A DNA stretch of 13,136 nucleotides from Chloroflexota bacterium (GTDB lineage Bacteria; Chloroflexota; Anaerolineae; Aggregatilineales; UBA2796), in contig RFIM01000296.1 in the NCBI GenBank assembly GCA_003695215.1, positions 1 through 13,136 on the forward strand. The letters run 5' to 3'. Under the pieces are notes generated by a model. That model was given only the letters and a program-made list of their open reading frames with translations. It searched no databases and was not told the origin of the DNA. The first letter of the stretch is position 1; each line of letters opens with the position of its first letter. Of the stretch, positions 1 through 7,395 are shown piece after piece. The position numbers were made by a program, and so were the translations under genes.

Positions 1-34
1 CTTGAGGTGCTGCTTTTCGCGTCGGCGCGCAAGC

Positions 35-46
35 GCGCTATAATGC
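35..46 (+). promoter_or_regulatory. -10 promoter element of rhaB
   Basis: A perfect TATAAT lies at 39-44, directly after the GC-alternating block GCGCGC-AA-GCGCGC at 25-38. No good -35 is visible at 17-base spacing (16-21 reads TTCGCG). Transcription would start near base 51, giving a leader of only about 18 bases that still contains the ribosome binding site AAGGA at 54-58, 10 bases before the ATG at 69. The 12-mer GCGCTATAATGC recurs almost exactly at the argS promoter. Confidence 0.6.
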
Positions 47-68
47 TCGGAAAAAGGATGTTGCGCGC

Positions 69-1505
69 ATGACCGATTTAATTGCAGTCGATCTGGGCAA
101 CGAGAGCGGACGCATCTTCAGGGTGCGCTTTGATGGCAGACAAGTGCAGGGCACAGAGCGCTACCGCTTCGCCAATGTGCCTGTCAGCCTGCGCGGCACG
201 CTCTACTGGGACGCGCTACGCTTGTGGCAAGAGATCGAGCGCGGCTTAGCAGCCGCTCAGCTGGAGACGGCCGCAGGCATCGGCGTGGATTCTTTCGGCG
301 TGGACTTCGGCTTGTTGGATCGGCGCGGCGCCCTGCTCAGCAATCCTGTTCACATGCGCGATAAGCGCACGGAAGGCATCATGGAGCAGGTTTTGGCGCT
401 GGTGCCGCGCCAGGAGCTGTATCAACGCACAGGCATCGGCTTTTACGTGATCAACACGCTCTATCAGTTGGTGGCCCTGCAGCGCGATGCACCTGAGCTG
501 CTCGAGCTGACCGATACCCTGCTGACCATGCCGAATTTGATCCTGTATTGGATGACAGGCGAGAAAGTCAATGAATTCACGCACACAACCACAACCCAGT
601 GCTACAATCCGACGCTGGGCGATTGGGATCGCGAGCTGCTGAGGCGCTTGGGCCTGCCGACGCACTTTTTGCCAACCGTGGTGCAGCCTGCCAACTTGAT
701 CGGCCTGTACAGCGACGTGCCTGTCTTCACTGTTGCTAGCCACGATACAGCCAGCGCTGTGGTAGCTGTGCCGACTGAGTCAGAGCATTTCGCCTACATC
801 AGCAGCGGCACCTGGAGCCTGATTGGCGTCGAGACGCGCCAACCAATCTTGACCGAGCCTGCGATGAACGCGAACATCACTAATGAAGGCGGCGCGTTCG
901 GCACTTTCCGCCCGCTGAAGATGGTGATGGGCTTGTGGCTAGTGCAGCAATGCCGCGCGCGCTGGCAGCAGCAAGGTCAAAATGTGGCCTATGAGACGCT
1001 GCTGAGCGAGGCACAGCAAGCGCAGCCGTTCCTCGCGCTGATCGATCCTGACGATCCAGCTTTCTTCGCGCACGGCGATATGCCCGCGCGCATCGCTGAT
1101 TTCTGCAGGGCCACTGAGCAGCCTGTGCCTGAGACTCAAGGCGCCATTGTGCGCTGCATTCTAGAGAGCTTGGCGCTGAAGTATCGCTACGCGCTCGAGC
1201 AGATCGTGGCTGCCACGGGCAGGCAGGTCGAAGCGCTGCACATCGTAGGCGGCGGCTCACAAAACGCCTTGCTGTGCCAGATGACGGCCGATGCAATTGG
1301 CAAGGTCGTTTACAGCGGGCCGATTGAGGCCACAGTGCTGGGCAATGCGCTGGTTCAGCTGGTGGCGCTCGGCGAGCTGCGCGATCTGGCAGAGGCGCGG
1401 CAAGTGGTGCGCGCTAGCTATCCACCGCTTCGCTACACGCCGAGCTACCTTCAGGATTGGGAAGGCGCCTATGCGCGCTTCCGCCGCTTGGTCACAAGCG
1501 GCTGA
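69..1505 (+). CDS. rhaB: rhamnulokinase (FGGY-family sugar kinase)
   Basis: This 478-residue cytoplasmic kinase should phosphorylate L-rhamnulose to L-rhamnulose-1-phosphate in rhamnose catabolism. The length is close to the E. coli enzyme (489). The N-terminal actin-like ATPase lobe starts with AVDLGNESGR (usually AVDLGASSGR). GVDSFGVDFGLLD follows, then VASHDTASAV with the likely catalytic base Asp226, SSGTWSLIG, the TNEGG loop, and the nucleotide-binding VGGGSQN at 393-399 followed by CQMTADA. The SSGTWSL, HDTASA and TNEGG combination is typical of RhaB rather than of xylulokinase or glycerol kinase. Start: ATG with AAGGA 10 bases upstream. No other rhamnose gene is visible, but the left edge is only 68 bases away, so an upstream partner cannot be excluded. 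It converges with the P-type ATPase. Confidence 0.9.
   Translation: MTDLIAVDLGNESGRIFRVRFDGRQVQGTERYRFANVPVSLRGTLYWDALRLWQEIERGLAAAQLETAAGIGVDSFGVDFGLLDRRGALLSNPVHMRDKRTEGIMEQVLALVPRQELYQRTGIGFYVINTLYQLVALQRDAPELLELTDTLLTMPNLILYWMTGEKVNEFTHTTTTQCYNPTLGDWDRELLRRLGLPTHFLPTVVQPANLIGLYSDVPVFTVASHDTASAVVAVPTESEHFAYISSGTWSLIGVETRQPILTEPAMNANITNEGGAFGTFRPLKMVMGLWLVQQCRARWQQQGQNVAYETLLSEAQQAQPFLALIDPDDPAFFAHGDMPARIADFCRATEQPVPETQGAIVRCILESLALKYRYALEQIVAATGRQVEALHIVGGGSQNALLCQMTADAIGKVVYSGPIEATVLGNALVQLVALGELRDLAEARQVVRASYPPLRYTPSYLQDWEGAYARFRRLVTSG
1483..1502. terminator. perfect hairpin at the convergent rhaB/ATPase junction
   Basis: GCCGCTTG (1483-1490), loop GTCA, CAAGCGGC (1495-1502): a perfect 8-bp stem with a 4-base loop in the last codons of rhaB, ending just before its TGA. 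Read on the minus strand it begins 8 bases after the ATPase stop. Neither side is followed by a T-tract, so it is not a canonical intrinsic terminator. Position and symmetry suggest a shared bidirectional transcription stop or 3'-end stabiliser; this is inference. Confidence 0.45.
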
Positions 1506-1510
1506 GCGCG

Positions 1511-3928
1511 TTATGCCTGCCGAGCTAATTGCTCTAATTGCCTGGACTGATACAGCACGTGCAGCGCCACTGCGGCTATGCCTGCAGCCACGACTGCCGC
1601 CGCGAAGACCAAGAAACGTGGATTGCTCCAGCCTTGGAAGATTTGCGGCAAAAAGTATGGCGGCGCCAGAGTTAGCAGCACTAAAGCGATGCCAAGCGCC
1701 ACAAGATATGGGCGCGTTTTGAAGGTCTGTGGCGCAAAAAGCTCAATGCCGAAGGTGTTCCAAAAGACGACCAGGCAAAAGAGCGTCATGAACACTAGGA
1801 TGCCGCTGCGCGCCTCATCGCGCGCTGCTAGCTCGATCACGCCGACCTCCACATCGCCGCGCAGCACCAGATACAGCGCTGCATACAAGATGGACATGAT
1901 CAAGCCGCCGACCACAGTTGCGCTCAGCACGTAGCGCATCACATCATCGGCGAAATTCGCCAAATAGCGCGGGCGCAGCAAGCCGAAGGTGATCAAGATG
2001 CCCGGCACGTTCACCATGCCGAAGGTCAGCCAGCTGATCAGGATCGGCGTCGTGGCGAACGGCAGCGCCATGAAACCGACGAAGATGAATGCCAGCACAG
2101 TGAAGAAATTCTTGGTCAGGAAGATGCGCGTGCTGCCGAAAATCTTCTGCGTGATGGTCTTGCCGCGCTCAAAGGCGTTCGGCAGGGTCGCCATGCTGTT
2201 ATCGAGCAGCACTAGGTCGGCAACATCTTTGGCGATCTGCGCGCCGTCGTTCATGGCAACGGCCATGTTGGCTTCCTTGAGCGCAGGCACATCATTCACG
2301 CCATCGCCGACCATAGCGACGTAAGCGCCTTGCGCCTTCAGGGTGCGCACGATCTTGCGCTTGGTCTCGGGCTCAACGCGCGCGAACAGATTGGCCTCGC
2401 GCACCGCATCGGCGAACTCAGCTGCGCTCATCGCCTCGAGCTGATCGCCTGTGTAAGCGCCCTGGATAGCCATGCCGGCCTGCTCGGCAATGGCGCGCAC
2501 AGTCTCGGCGTTATCGCCGCTGATGACCTTGAGCTGCACGCCGAGCGCCTTGAATTGGGCGATGGTCTGTGCGATCTCAGGCCGAATCTGATCGCTCATG
2601 GCGATCAAGGCGAGCGCATCTCGCTTCTCGGGCAAGGCGCTGTCGGTCGGCGCTTCTGAGCTGCGCGCAAAAGCGATCACGCGTTCGCCGCGCTTGGCGC
2701 GCGCGTGTGCTTCCTGAAGCGCAGCCGCATCGTGCTCAGGATCGAGGACGCGCTCAGGCGCGCCCATGATCAGCGTCTCGCTTTCAAAGACGATGGCGCC
2801 CCATTTGCGCGCCGACGTGAACGGAATCTCGCGCTGCTTGACGGCATTGCTGCCATCAGCACCGACGTATGCCGCAATGGCGCCTGCCGTCCGATTTTGC
2901 GTGGCCAGGTTGGCCACATAGCGCTGCAGATGGCTATGGAGCGCCTCTGGCTGTGCGCCGTTGAGCGGAATTATCTCAGTCACGTGCAGCTGATTGCGCG
3001 TGAGCGTGCCCGTCTTATCGAAGCACAGCACGTTCACGTTCGCCATAGATTCGACCGCGTTGATGCGCTGAACTAGCGTCCGCTGACGGCTGATGATCAG
3101 CGCGCCGATGGAGAGCGAGATCGTCGTGACCAGCACCAAGCCTTGTGGCACCATGCTGGTGACCAGCACTACGGCGTTGCGCACGATCTCGATAGTTGGC
3201 AGATGGACCACGAAGCCGCCGATGATCGTCATCGGGCCGAAGATCAGCATCACGAAGACGGCGATCTGCACTAAATTGGCGATATAGCGCTGCGTTGGCG
3301 TGAGCGGATGCCGATAGGCTTTGGCGGTGGCTGAGAGCTTGTTGATTGTGCTTGCCGCGCCGACGGCTGTGGCGCGCATCAGGCCGGCGCCTGCTACCAC
3401 GAACGAACCTGAGTACAGCTTCGCGCCGACTTCTTTCAGCACGGCGTCCGATTCGCCTGTCAGCAGCGCCTCGTTCAGCTCCAGCGAATCAGCTGCCACA
3501 ACTACGCCATCAACCACGACTTTGTCGCCCGCTTCCAGTGGCAGCAGATCGTCCTTGACGACCTCGCTGAGCGGCACTTCGGTCAGTTTGCCATCGCGCC
3601 ACACCTTGACCTGCTGCATGGAGAGCGCTGCCAGCCGATCTAGCGCGCGCTTGGCCGCGATCTCCTGCACCAAGCCGATGATCGAGTTCATGACCACGCT
3701 GAAGCTGGCGAAGAGCAGGTTCAGGTAGTCCTGGAAGATGATCATCGCGATGCCTAGCGTCGCCAGCACGAAATTGAAGACGTTGAAGAGGTTATCGCGC
3801 AGAATTTCCCAATAGGTGCGCCCGACCTGCACTTTGAAAGCGTTCGTCTCGCCGCGCGCCACGCGCTCAGCGACTTCAGCGCTGGTCAAGCCGCGCTCTT
3901 CTTGCGGCAATTTCGCGATCAGGTTCAT
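1511..3928 (-). CDS. P-type cation-transporting ATPase (CtpE/MgtA-like, HAD superfamily)
   Basis: This 805-residue inner-membrane pump has about ten hydrophobic helices: two before the actuator domain, two before the phosphorylation domain and six after it. Core motifs are present: TGES at 157-160 (dephosphorylation), DKTGTLTRN starting at the phosphorylated Asp304, and GDGVND at 541-546 (hinge/Mg binding). Length and the absence of an N-terminal CxxC metal domain or a KdpB-like architecture favour the CtpE/MgtA-type group, for which Ca2+ uptake has been described in mycobacterial CtpE; the actual ion is inferred. The M4 motif reads VPQGLVLVTT, with Gln262 where this class usually has Glu (PEGL), which could alter ion coordination. 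I chose the ATG at 3928 (MNLIAKL...) because AGGTG lies 7 bases upstream at 3936-3940; the ATG at 3994 would add 22 unrelated residues, and the -10 element at 3996-4001 sits right beside it. Confidence 0.85.
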   Translation of the reverse strand: MNLIAKLPQEERGLTSAEVAERVARGETNAFKVQVGRTYWEILRDNLFNVFNFVLATLGIAMIIFQDYLNLLFASFSVVMNSIIGLVQEIAAKRALDRLAALSMQQVKVWRDGKLTEVPLSEVVKDDLLPLEAGDKVVVDGVVVAADSLELNEALLTGESDAVLKEVGAKLYSGSFVVAGAGLMRATAVGAASTINKLSATAKAYRHPLTPTQRYIANLVQIAVFVMLIFGPMTIIGGFVVHLPTIEIVRNAVVLVTSMVPQGLVLVTTISLSIGALIISRQRTLVQRINAVESMANVNVLCFDKTGTLTRNQLHVTEIIPLNGAQPEALHSHLQRYVANLATQNRTAGAIAAYVGADGSNAVKQREIPFTSARKWGAIVFESETLIMGAPERVLDPEHDAAALQEAHARAKRGERVIAFARSSEAPTDSALPEKRDALALIAMSDQIRPEIAQTIAQFKALGVQLKVISGDNAETVRAIAEQAGMAIQGAYTGDQLEAMSAAEFADAVREANLFARVEPETKRKIVRTLKAQGAYVAMVGDGVNDVPALKEANMAVAMNDGAQIAKDVADLVLLDNSMATLPNAFERGKTITQKIFGSTRIFLTKNFFTVLAFIFVGFMALPFATTPILISWLTFGMVNVPGILITFGLLRPRYLANFADDVMRYVLSATVVGGLIMSILYAALYLVLRGDVEVGVIELAARDEARSGILVFMTLFCLVVFWNTFGIELFAPQTFKTRPYLVALGIALVLLTLAPPYFLPQIFQGWSNPRFLVFAAAVVAAGIAAVALHVLYQSRQLEQLARQA

Positions 3929-3995
3929 CGACGTACACCTATGCTGTTTTCTGGACGGATGTGAGGCAAAGGCGCATTGTTGCACCTTGCGCATT

Positions 3996-4001
3996 ATTAT
4001 A
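3996..4001 (-). promoter_or_regulatory. -10 element (TATAAT) of the P-type ATPase promoter
   Basis: On the minus strand a perfect TATAAT lies 67 bases upstream of the ATPase ATG, in GTTTATAATAATGC. The -35 position falls around 4019-4024 and is poor (CACACG at 17-base spacing), but it coincides with the perfect inverted repeat at 4011-4032. Transcription would start near 3989, so the longer 827-residue form starting at 3994 could not be translated from this promoter. Confidence 0.55.
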
Positions 4002-4010
4002 AACGCTTTT

Positions 4011-4032
4011 TGCCCGAGCGTGTGCTCGGGCA
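4011..4032. repeat. perfect 9-bp inverted repeat between argS and the ATPase
   Basis: TGCCCGAGC (4011-4019), loop GTGT, GCTCGGGCA (4024-4032). Reading on the minus strand, it lies 23 bases after the argS stop and overlaps the expected -35 zone of the ATPase promoter. On that strand it is followed by AAAAAG, not by a T-tract, so it is a poor intrinsic terminator. It could be an operator for a dimeric regulator of the ATPase, a terminator of argS without a U-tract, or both. Confidence 0.5.
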
Positions 4033-4054
4033 GGCTTGCGGCAATAAGCGCTAG

Positions 4055-5761
4055 CTATGCGTTCTCGGTCACTGCATCAGGCGATTCGCTCTTGGCGCGG
4101 CGTTCCATAATTTCAGGCGCAGACATGCCCATCAGCTTGAGCAGGCGCGCAAAGACGACCTTAGCCGCTTTGTAGAAGCGCAGGCGCGCCGCTGCCATTG
4201 GCCCAGGAATCTCTTCCTGATCGCTGAGGACGCGCACACGGTCGTAAATGGGATGGAACATGCCTGCCAGGTCTAAGGCGAAGACGGCCAATGCCTGCGG
4301 CTGCATTTCGGCCACAGCGCGGCTGATCACCTCAGGCGTCTCTAGCATTTTCTTGATGAAAGCCAGCTCATCATCGCCCAGCAGGCTTAGATCGGCGTTG
4401 GCATCGCTCAGGCCGCGCTCGGCAGTGCGCCTCAGGATGCCTGCGCAGCGCACATGGGCATTCTGAATGCGGTAGACAGGGTTCTCGTCGCCTTGCGCGC
4501 GCGCCAAGTCCAAGTCGAAGTTCATGGCCGTATTCGGGCTCTGCGCCAACATGAAGTAGCGCACCGCGTCTGCGCCGACGTCGTCCACCAGCTCGTCCAG
4601 CTCGACGAAATCGCCGCGCCGCGTGGACATGCGCCGCGCTTCGCCGCCTTCCACCAATTCGACCATCTGATGGATGATAGTGCGCACGCAGGCAGGATCG
4701 TAGCCGAGCGCCTTGACGCCTAGCAAGACTTGCGGCGCAGTGGCGGCGTGATCGGCGCCGAAGACGTCCACGATCAGGTCGAAGCCGCGCTCCAGCTTGT
4801 TGCGATGATAGGCGATATCAGGCAGGCGGTAGGTTGGCTCGCCGTTGCGTTTGACGATCACGCGGTCTTTCTCATCGCCCAGCGCCGTGGACTTGAACCA
4901 TAGCGCGCCGTCATGTTCGTAGGCGAAGCCGCGCGCGCGCAGCGCCGCGATAGTCTCTGCCACAGAGCCATCTTCATACAGGCTATTCTCCAGGAAGAAG
5001 ACATCGTGCACGATATTGACGCGGCGCATGCTGTTCTTCAGGCGGTAGAAGATGCTCTCAGAGGCGAGTTGGCGGAAGCGCTCAATAGGCGCATCGCGCA
5101 GCGAGTCGCCATAGATGGCAGCCAAGGTGGCGGCGATCATGCGGATGTACTGCCCGCGATAGCCGTTTTCAGGGAAGGTGTGTGGCAAGCCGAGCATTTC
5201 AAGGTAGCGCGCTTGCACGCTAGCGCCGAGGATGTTCATCTGCTGGCCGGCGTTGTTGTAATAATACTCGCGTGTGACGTCGTAACTGAGTGCTTCCAGC
5301 AAGTTGGCAATGGTATCGCCGATCACGCCGCCGCGAATGCGATGAACGCTCAGCGGGCCGGTTGGGTTGGCGCTGACGTATTCGACCTGAGCGCGCTTGC
5401 CTGCGCCATCAGGCTGCTGGAAGACGCGCTCGCCTGCGGCGATGATATAATCGAGCTGTGCCGCCAGCCAGGTGCGCTCCAGGCGGAAATTCAAAAAGCC
5501 CGGCGGCGCGATCTCGGCGCTGCCTAGGAACGGCGCGCTGGGCAAGTGCGCGCGCACGATCTCAGCGATCTGCATCGGCGGCTTGCCGACCAGCTTCTGC
5601 ACCTGCAAGGCGACTGCCGAGGCATAGTCGCCGTGTTCAGGGCGCTTTGGCGGCTCGATTTTCAGCTCTGGGATCGGGAAAGTTGGCAGGCTGCCATTGG
5701 CTTGGGCGTTGCGCAGCGCCTGCCCGACGAGCGCGGCAAAGGCGAGAGGTAAAGGCTTCAC
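4055..5761 (-). CDS. argS: arginyl-tRNA synthetase (class I), non-canonical HIGH motif
   Basis: A 568-residue cytoplasmic enzyme charging tRNA-Arg, within the family's usual length (about 550-590). An N-terminal Add-1 region (HGDYASAVALQ, PPGFLNFRL) is followed by the catalytic core starting EYVSANPTGPL, the signature YYYNNAGQQM, a KMSKS-equivalent RMSTR at 377-381 followed by GDFVELDELVDDVGADAVRYF, and a DALR-type anticodon-binding end (YDRVRVL, LLKLMGMSAPEIM). Where the family has H-V/I-G-H-G-R-G, this protein reads SVHRIRG from Ser138, so neither HIGH histidine is at its usual place; the frame around it is intact. I chose the GTG at 5761 because GGAGAG lies 9 bases upstream (5771-5776), and because the upstream ATG at 5836 lies above the likely -10 box. 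The extra 25 residues do not resemble the family. Confidence 0.92.
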   Translation of the reverse strand: MKPLPLAFAALVGQALRNAQANGSLPTFPIPELKIEPPKRPEHGDYASAVALQVQKLVGKPPMQIAEIVRAHLPSAPFLGSAEIAPPGFLNFRLERTWLAAQLDYIIAAGERVFQQPDGAGKRAQVEYVSANPTGPLSVHRIRGGVIGDTIANLLEALSYDVTREYYYNNAGQQMNILGASVQARYLEMLGLPHTFPENGYRGQYIRMIAATLAAIYGDSLRDAPIERFRQLASESIFYRLKNSMRRVNIVHDVFFLENSLYEDGSVAETIAALRARGFAYEHDGALWFKSTALGDEKDRVIVKRNGEPTYRLPDIAYHRNKLERGFDLIVDVFGADHAATAPQVLLGVKALGYDPACVRTIIHQMVELVEGGEARRMSTRRGDFVELDELVDDVGADAVRYFMLAQSPNTAMNFDLDLARAQGDENPVYRIQNAHVRCAGILRRTAERGLSDANADLSLLGDDELAFIKKMLETPEVISRAVAEMQPQALAVFALDLAGMFHPIYDRVRVLSDQEEIPGPMAAARLRFYKAAKVVFARLLKLMGMSAPEIMERRAKSESPDAVTENA

Positions 5762-5800
5762 GGTCTGCTGCTCTCCGAGAACAGGGATGAAGATTGGCGT

Positions 5801-5812
5801 GCATTGTAGCGC
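5801..5812 (-). promoter_or_regulatory. -10 promoter element of argS
   Basis: On the minus strand GCGCTACAATGC carries TACAAT (5803-5808), 41 bases upstream of the GTG start. It matches the rhaB -10 region (GCGCTATAATGC) at 11 of 12 bases. No good -35 is visible at normal spacing. Transcription would start near 5796, giving a leader of about 35 bases with the GGAGAG site. Confidence 0.5.
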
Positions 5813-5869
5813 ACTTTGCGCTGCGCGTGTAGGCAAAAGTCTGTGCTAGGAAAGGCGCACAAGGTGAAG

Positions 5870-5875
5870 TAAAAT
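5870..5875 (+). promoter_or_regulatory. possible -10 element of the RM module
   Basis: TAAAAT in GAAGTAAAATAAGC lies 37 bases before the methyltransferase ATG, in the 151-base divergent region shared with argS. A -35 at 17 bases (TAGGAA, 5847-5852) is weak. Transcription would start near 5883, and the leader contains AAGGA at 5903-5907, 5 bases before the ATG. Confidence 0.35.
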
Positions 5876-5912
5876 AAGCAGCATTGCTCCCAGAAGCACT
5901 GCAAGGATTGCT

Positions 5913-6818
5913 ATGACGGCGCATGTTGATAGCAAACAATTGGCAGCTGCGCTTCAAATCAGCGAAGCAGCTGCACAGCAACTTATCAATGGCGATTTAA
6001 CCGCTTTGACCGGTCAGTCGTCGGCAATTCCTGTCGCTCAGGGCAATATCTTTCTGCAAAAGCATAATGTGACGCTCTATCACGCCGACTTCCTGACTTC
6101 GCAGGCTTTGGCAGATGAGAGCGTTGATCTGATTGTCACCTCGCCGCCGTACAACGTCGGCATTGAGTACAGCACGCATGACGATGCACATACCTACGAA
6201 GCCTATCTCACTTTCTCCGAGCGATGGCTGCGCCAAGCCTATCGCCTGAGCCGCCCTGATGGGCGCTTGTGCATGAACATTCCACTTGACAAGAACAAAG
6301 GCGGCCAGCAGAGCGTCTGCGCTGACGTGACCAGCATTGCCAAGAAGGTTGGCTGGAAATACCATGCCACGATCATCTGGAATGAAGGGAACATCTCACG
6401 GCGCACGGCCTGGGGATCGTGGATGAGCGCTTCTGCGCCTTTTGTGATCGCGCCGGTTGAAGTCATTGTGGTAATGTACAAGGAGCGTTGGAAAAAGGCT
6501 CGTAGGCCCAAAGCTGTGAGCGATATCACGCGCCAAGAGTTTATGGAATGGACAAATGGCGTTTGGGCCTTCAGCGGCGAGAGCAAGCGCCGTGTCGGCC
6601 ATCCTGCGCCCTTCCCGCGTGAGTTGCCGCGCCGTTGTATCAAACTGTTCAGCTTCGTCGGCGAGACTGTCCTCGATCCCTTTGTTGGTAGCGGCACAAC
6701 TCTGCTTGAGGCCTATGAGAACAATCGCGTGGGCATCGGCTTTGAGATCGCCCTTGAATACTGCCAATTGGCCAGAAAACGTTTGGAAGCACTATGGCGC
6801 CAACGCAAGCTGATTTGA
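5913..6818 (+). CDS. site-specific DNA methyltransferase (beta class, N4-cytosine or N6-adenine) of an RM module
   Basis: This 301-residue protein should transfer a methyl group from S-adenosylmethionine to an amino group of cytosine or adenine in DNA. The catalytic motif IV is TSPPYN at 76-81, preceded by VDLIV. The SAM-binding motif I (LDPFVGSGTT, Asp255 first) is near the C-terminus, preceded by HPAPFPRELPRRCIKLFS. The order catalysis, target-recognition region (about 100-220), SAM site defines the beta class. The (T)SPPY form is common in N4-cytosine enzymes but does not settle the base. About 60 N-terminal residues before the core include a helix-rich stretch (KQLAAALQISEAAAQQL). The start has AAGGA 5 bases upstream. 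The end overlaps the HNH gene by 25 bases, so the two are translated together. Target sequence unknown. Confidence 0.88.
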   Translation: MTAHVDSKQLAAALQISEAAAQQLINGDLTALTGQSSAIPVAQGNIFLQKHNVTLYHADFLTSQALADESVDLIVTSPPYNVGIEYSTHDDAHTYEAYLTFSERWLRQAYRLSRPDGRLCMNIPLDKNKGGQQSVCADVTSIAKKVGWKYHATIIWNEGNISRRTAWGSWMSASAPFVIAPVEVIVVMYKERWKKARRPKAVSDITRQEFMEWTNGVWAFSGESKRRVGHPAPFPRELPRRCIKLFSFVGETVLDPFVGSGTTLLEAYENNRVGIGFEIALEYCQLARKRLEALWRQRKLI

Positions 6819-7372
6819 TCAAGCAATACTTTCTGAACAACCCTAACCGCGATATCCCGCATCCTGAGATTGTGGATTGGGCCGTAGCTGAATACAGGCG
6901 CCTGACAGGTGAAGTCTTTCGCGATCCTGATCGCGCCATTTGCAAGTTGCACCAGGAAGGCTTTCTGGTCAAAGTTCGGAAAGGTGTTTACCGCTACGAC
7001 CCTGAGATAGCCCATCAGCGCGAGCTGGAAGACTTCACACCTGAGGTACGTGAACAAATCTTTGCGCGCGATGGCTATCGCTGCGTGATCTGCGGTTTAG
7101 GGCGCGCTGACGGTGTTGAGATTCACGCCGATCACATCATCCCTAAGGATTTAGGCGGACGCGCCACGCTCGAGAACGGTCAGACGCTTTGCTCCAAGCA
7201 CAACTTTCAGAAGAAAAATTACAGCCAGACCGAATCAGGTAAGCGCTTTTTCATCCGTCTTTATCGCAGCGCATCTGCGCTAGGCGATCAGCACATGATA
7301 GCGTTCTGCCGCCGAATTCTGGCGATCTACGACGAGTTTGGCATCAACGGTCATATTGAATGGCGCGAATAG
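6794..7372 (+). CDS. HNH endonuclease with N-terminal winged-helix-like region (putative restriction enzyme)
   Basis: A 192-residue protein. Residues about 1-70 (from ADLIKQYFLNN to KVRKGVYRYDPE) look like a small winged-helix DNA-binding domain: helices, then a basic beta-hairpin wing. Residues about 88-142 form an HNH/McrA-type nuclease: RCVICG with Cys97 and Cys100, HADH with His111, Asp113 and His114, Asn128, and LCSKHN with Cys133 and His136. The two CxxC/CxxH pairs would hold a structural zinc and the HADH histidines and Asn128 would form the metal-dependent active site. It overlaps the methyltransferase end by 25 bases (GGAAG lies just before the ATG), the arrangement expected of a type II restriction-modification pair. 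No specificity can be read. It could also be a nicking or homing-type HNH enzyme, but the methyltransferase partner makes restriction most likely. Confidence 0.8.
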   Translation: MAPTQADLIKQYFLNNPNRDIPHPEIVDWAVAEYRRLTGEVFRDPDRAICKLHQEGFLVKVRKGVYRYDPEIAHQRELEDFTPEVREQIFARDGYRCVICGLGRADGVEIHADHIIPKDLGGRATLENGQTLCSKHNFQKKNYSQTESGKRFFIRLYRSASALGDQHMIAFCRRILAIYDEFGINGHIEWRE

Positions 7373-7395
7373 CAGCCTGAGGCGCGCATTTGCCG

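Noticed and set aside
25..38. GCGCGC-AA-GCGCGC before rhaB as a specific operator
   Set aside because: GCGC runs are everywhere in this window, so the pattern is not distinctive, although it touches the -10 box.
4007..4032. Calling the T-run plus 9-bp stem a canonical intrinsic terminator
   Set aside because: The Ts precede the stem on the plus strand, where no gene is read towards it; on the minus strand the stem is followed by As.
4913..5527. A 204-codon plus-strand open frame opposite argS, and similar long frames opposite rhaB and the first propeller gene
   Set aside because: They are antisense to strongly recognised genes, have no family resemblance, and arise from the GC-rich codon pattern.
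5762..5836. Using ATG 5836 as the argS start
   Set aside because: A TACAAT box (5803-5808) lies within this stretch, and GTG 5761 has GGAGAG at good spacing and gives the family N-terminus.
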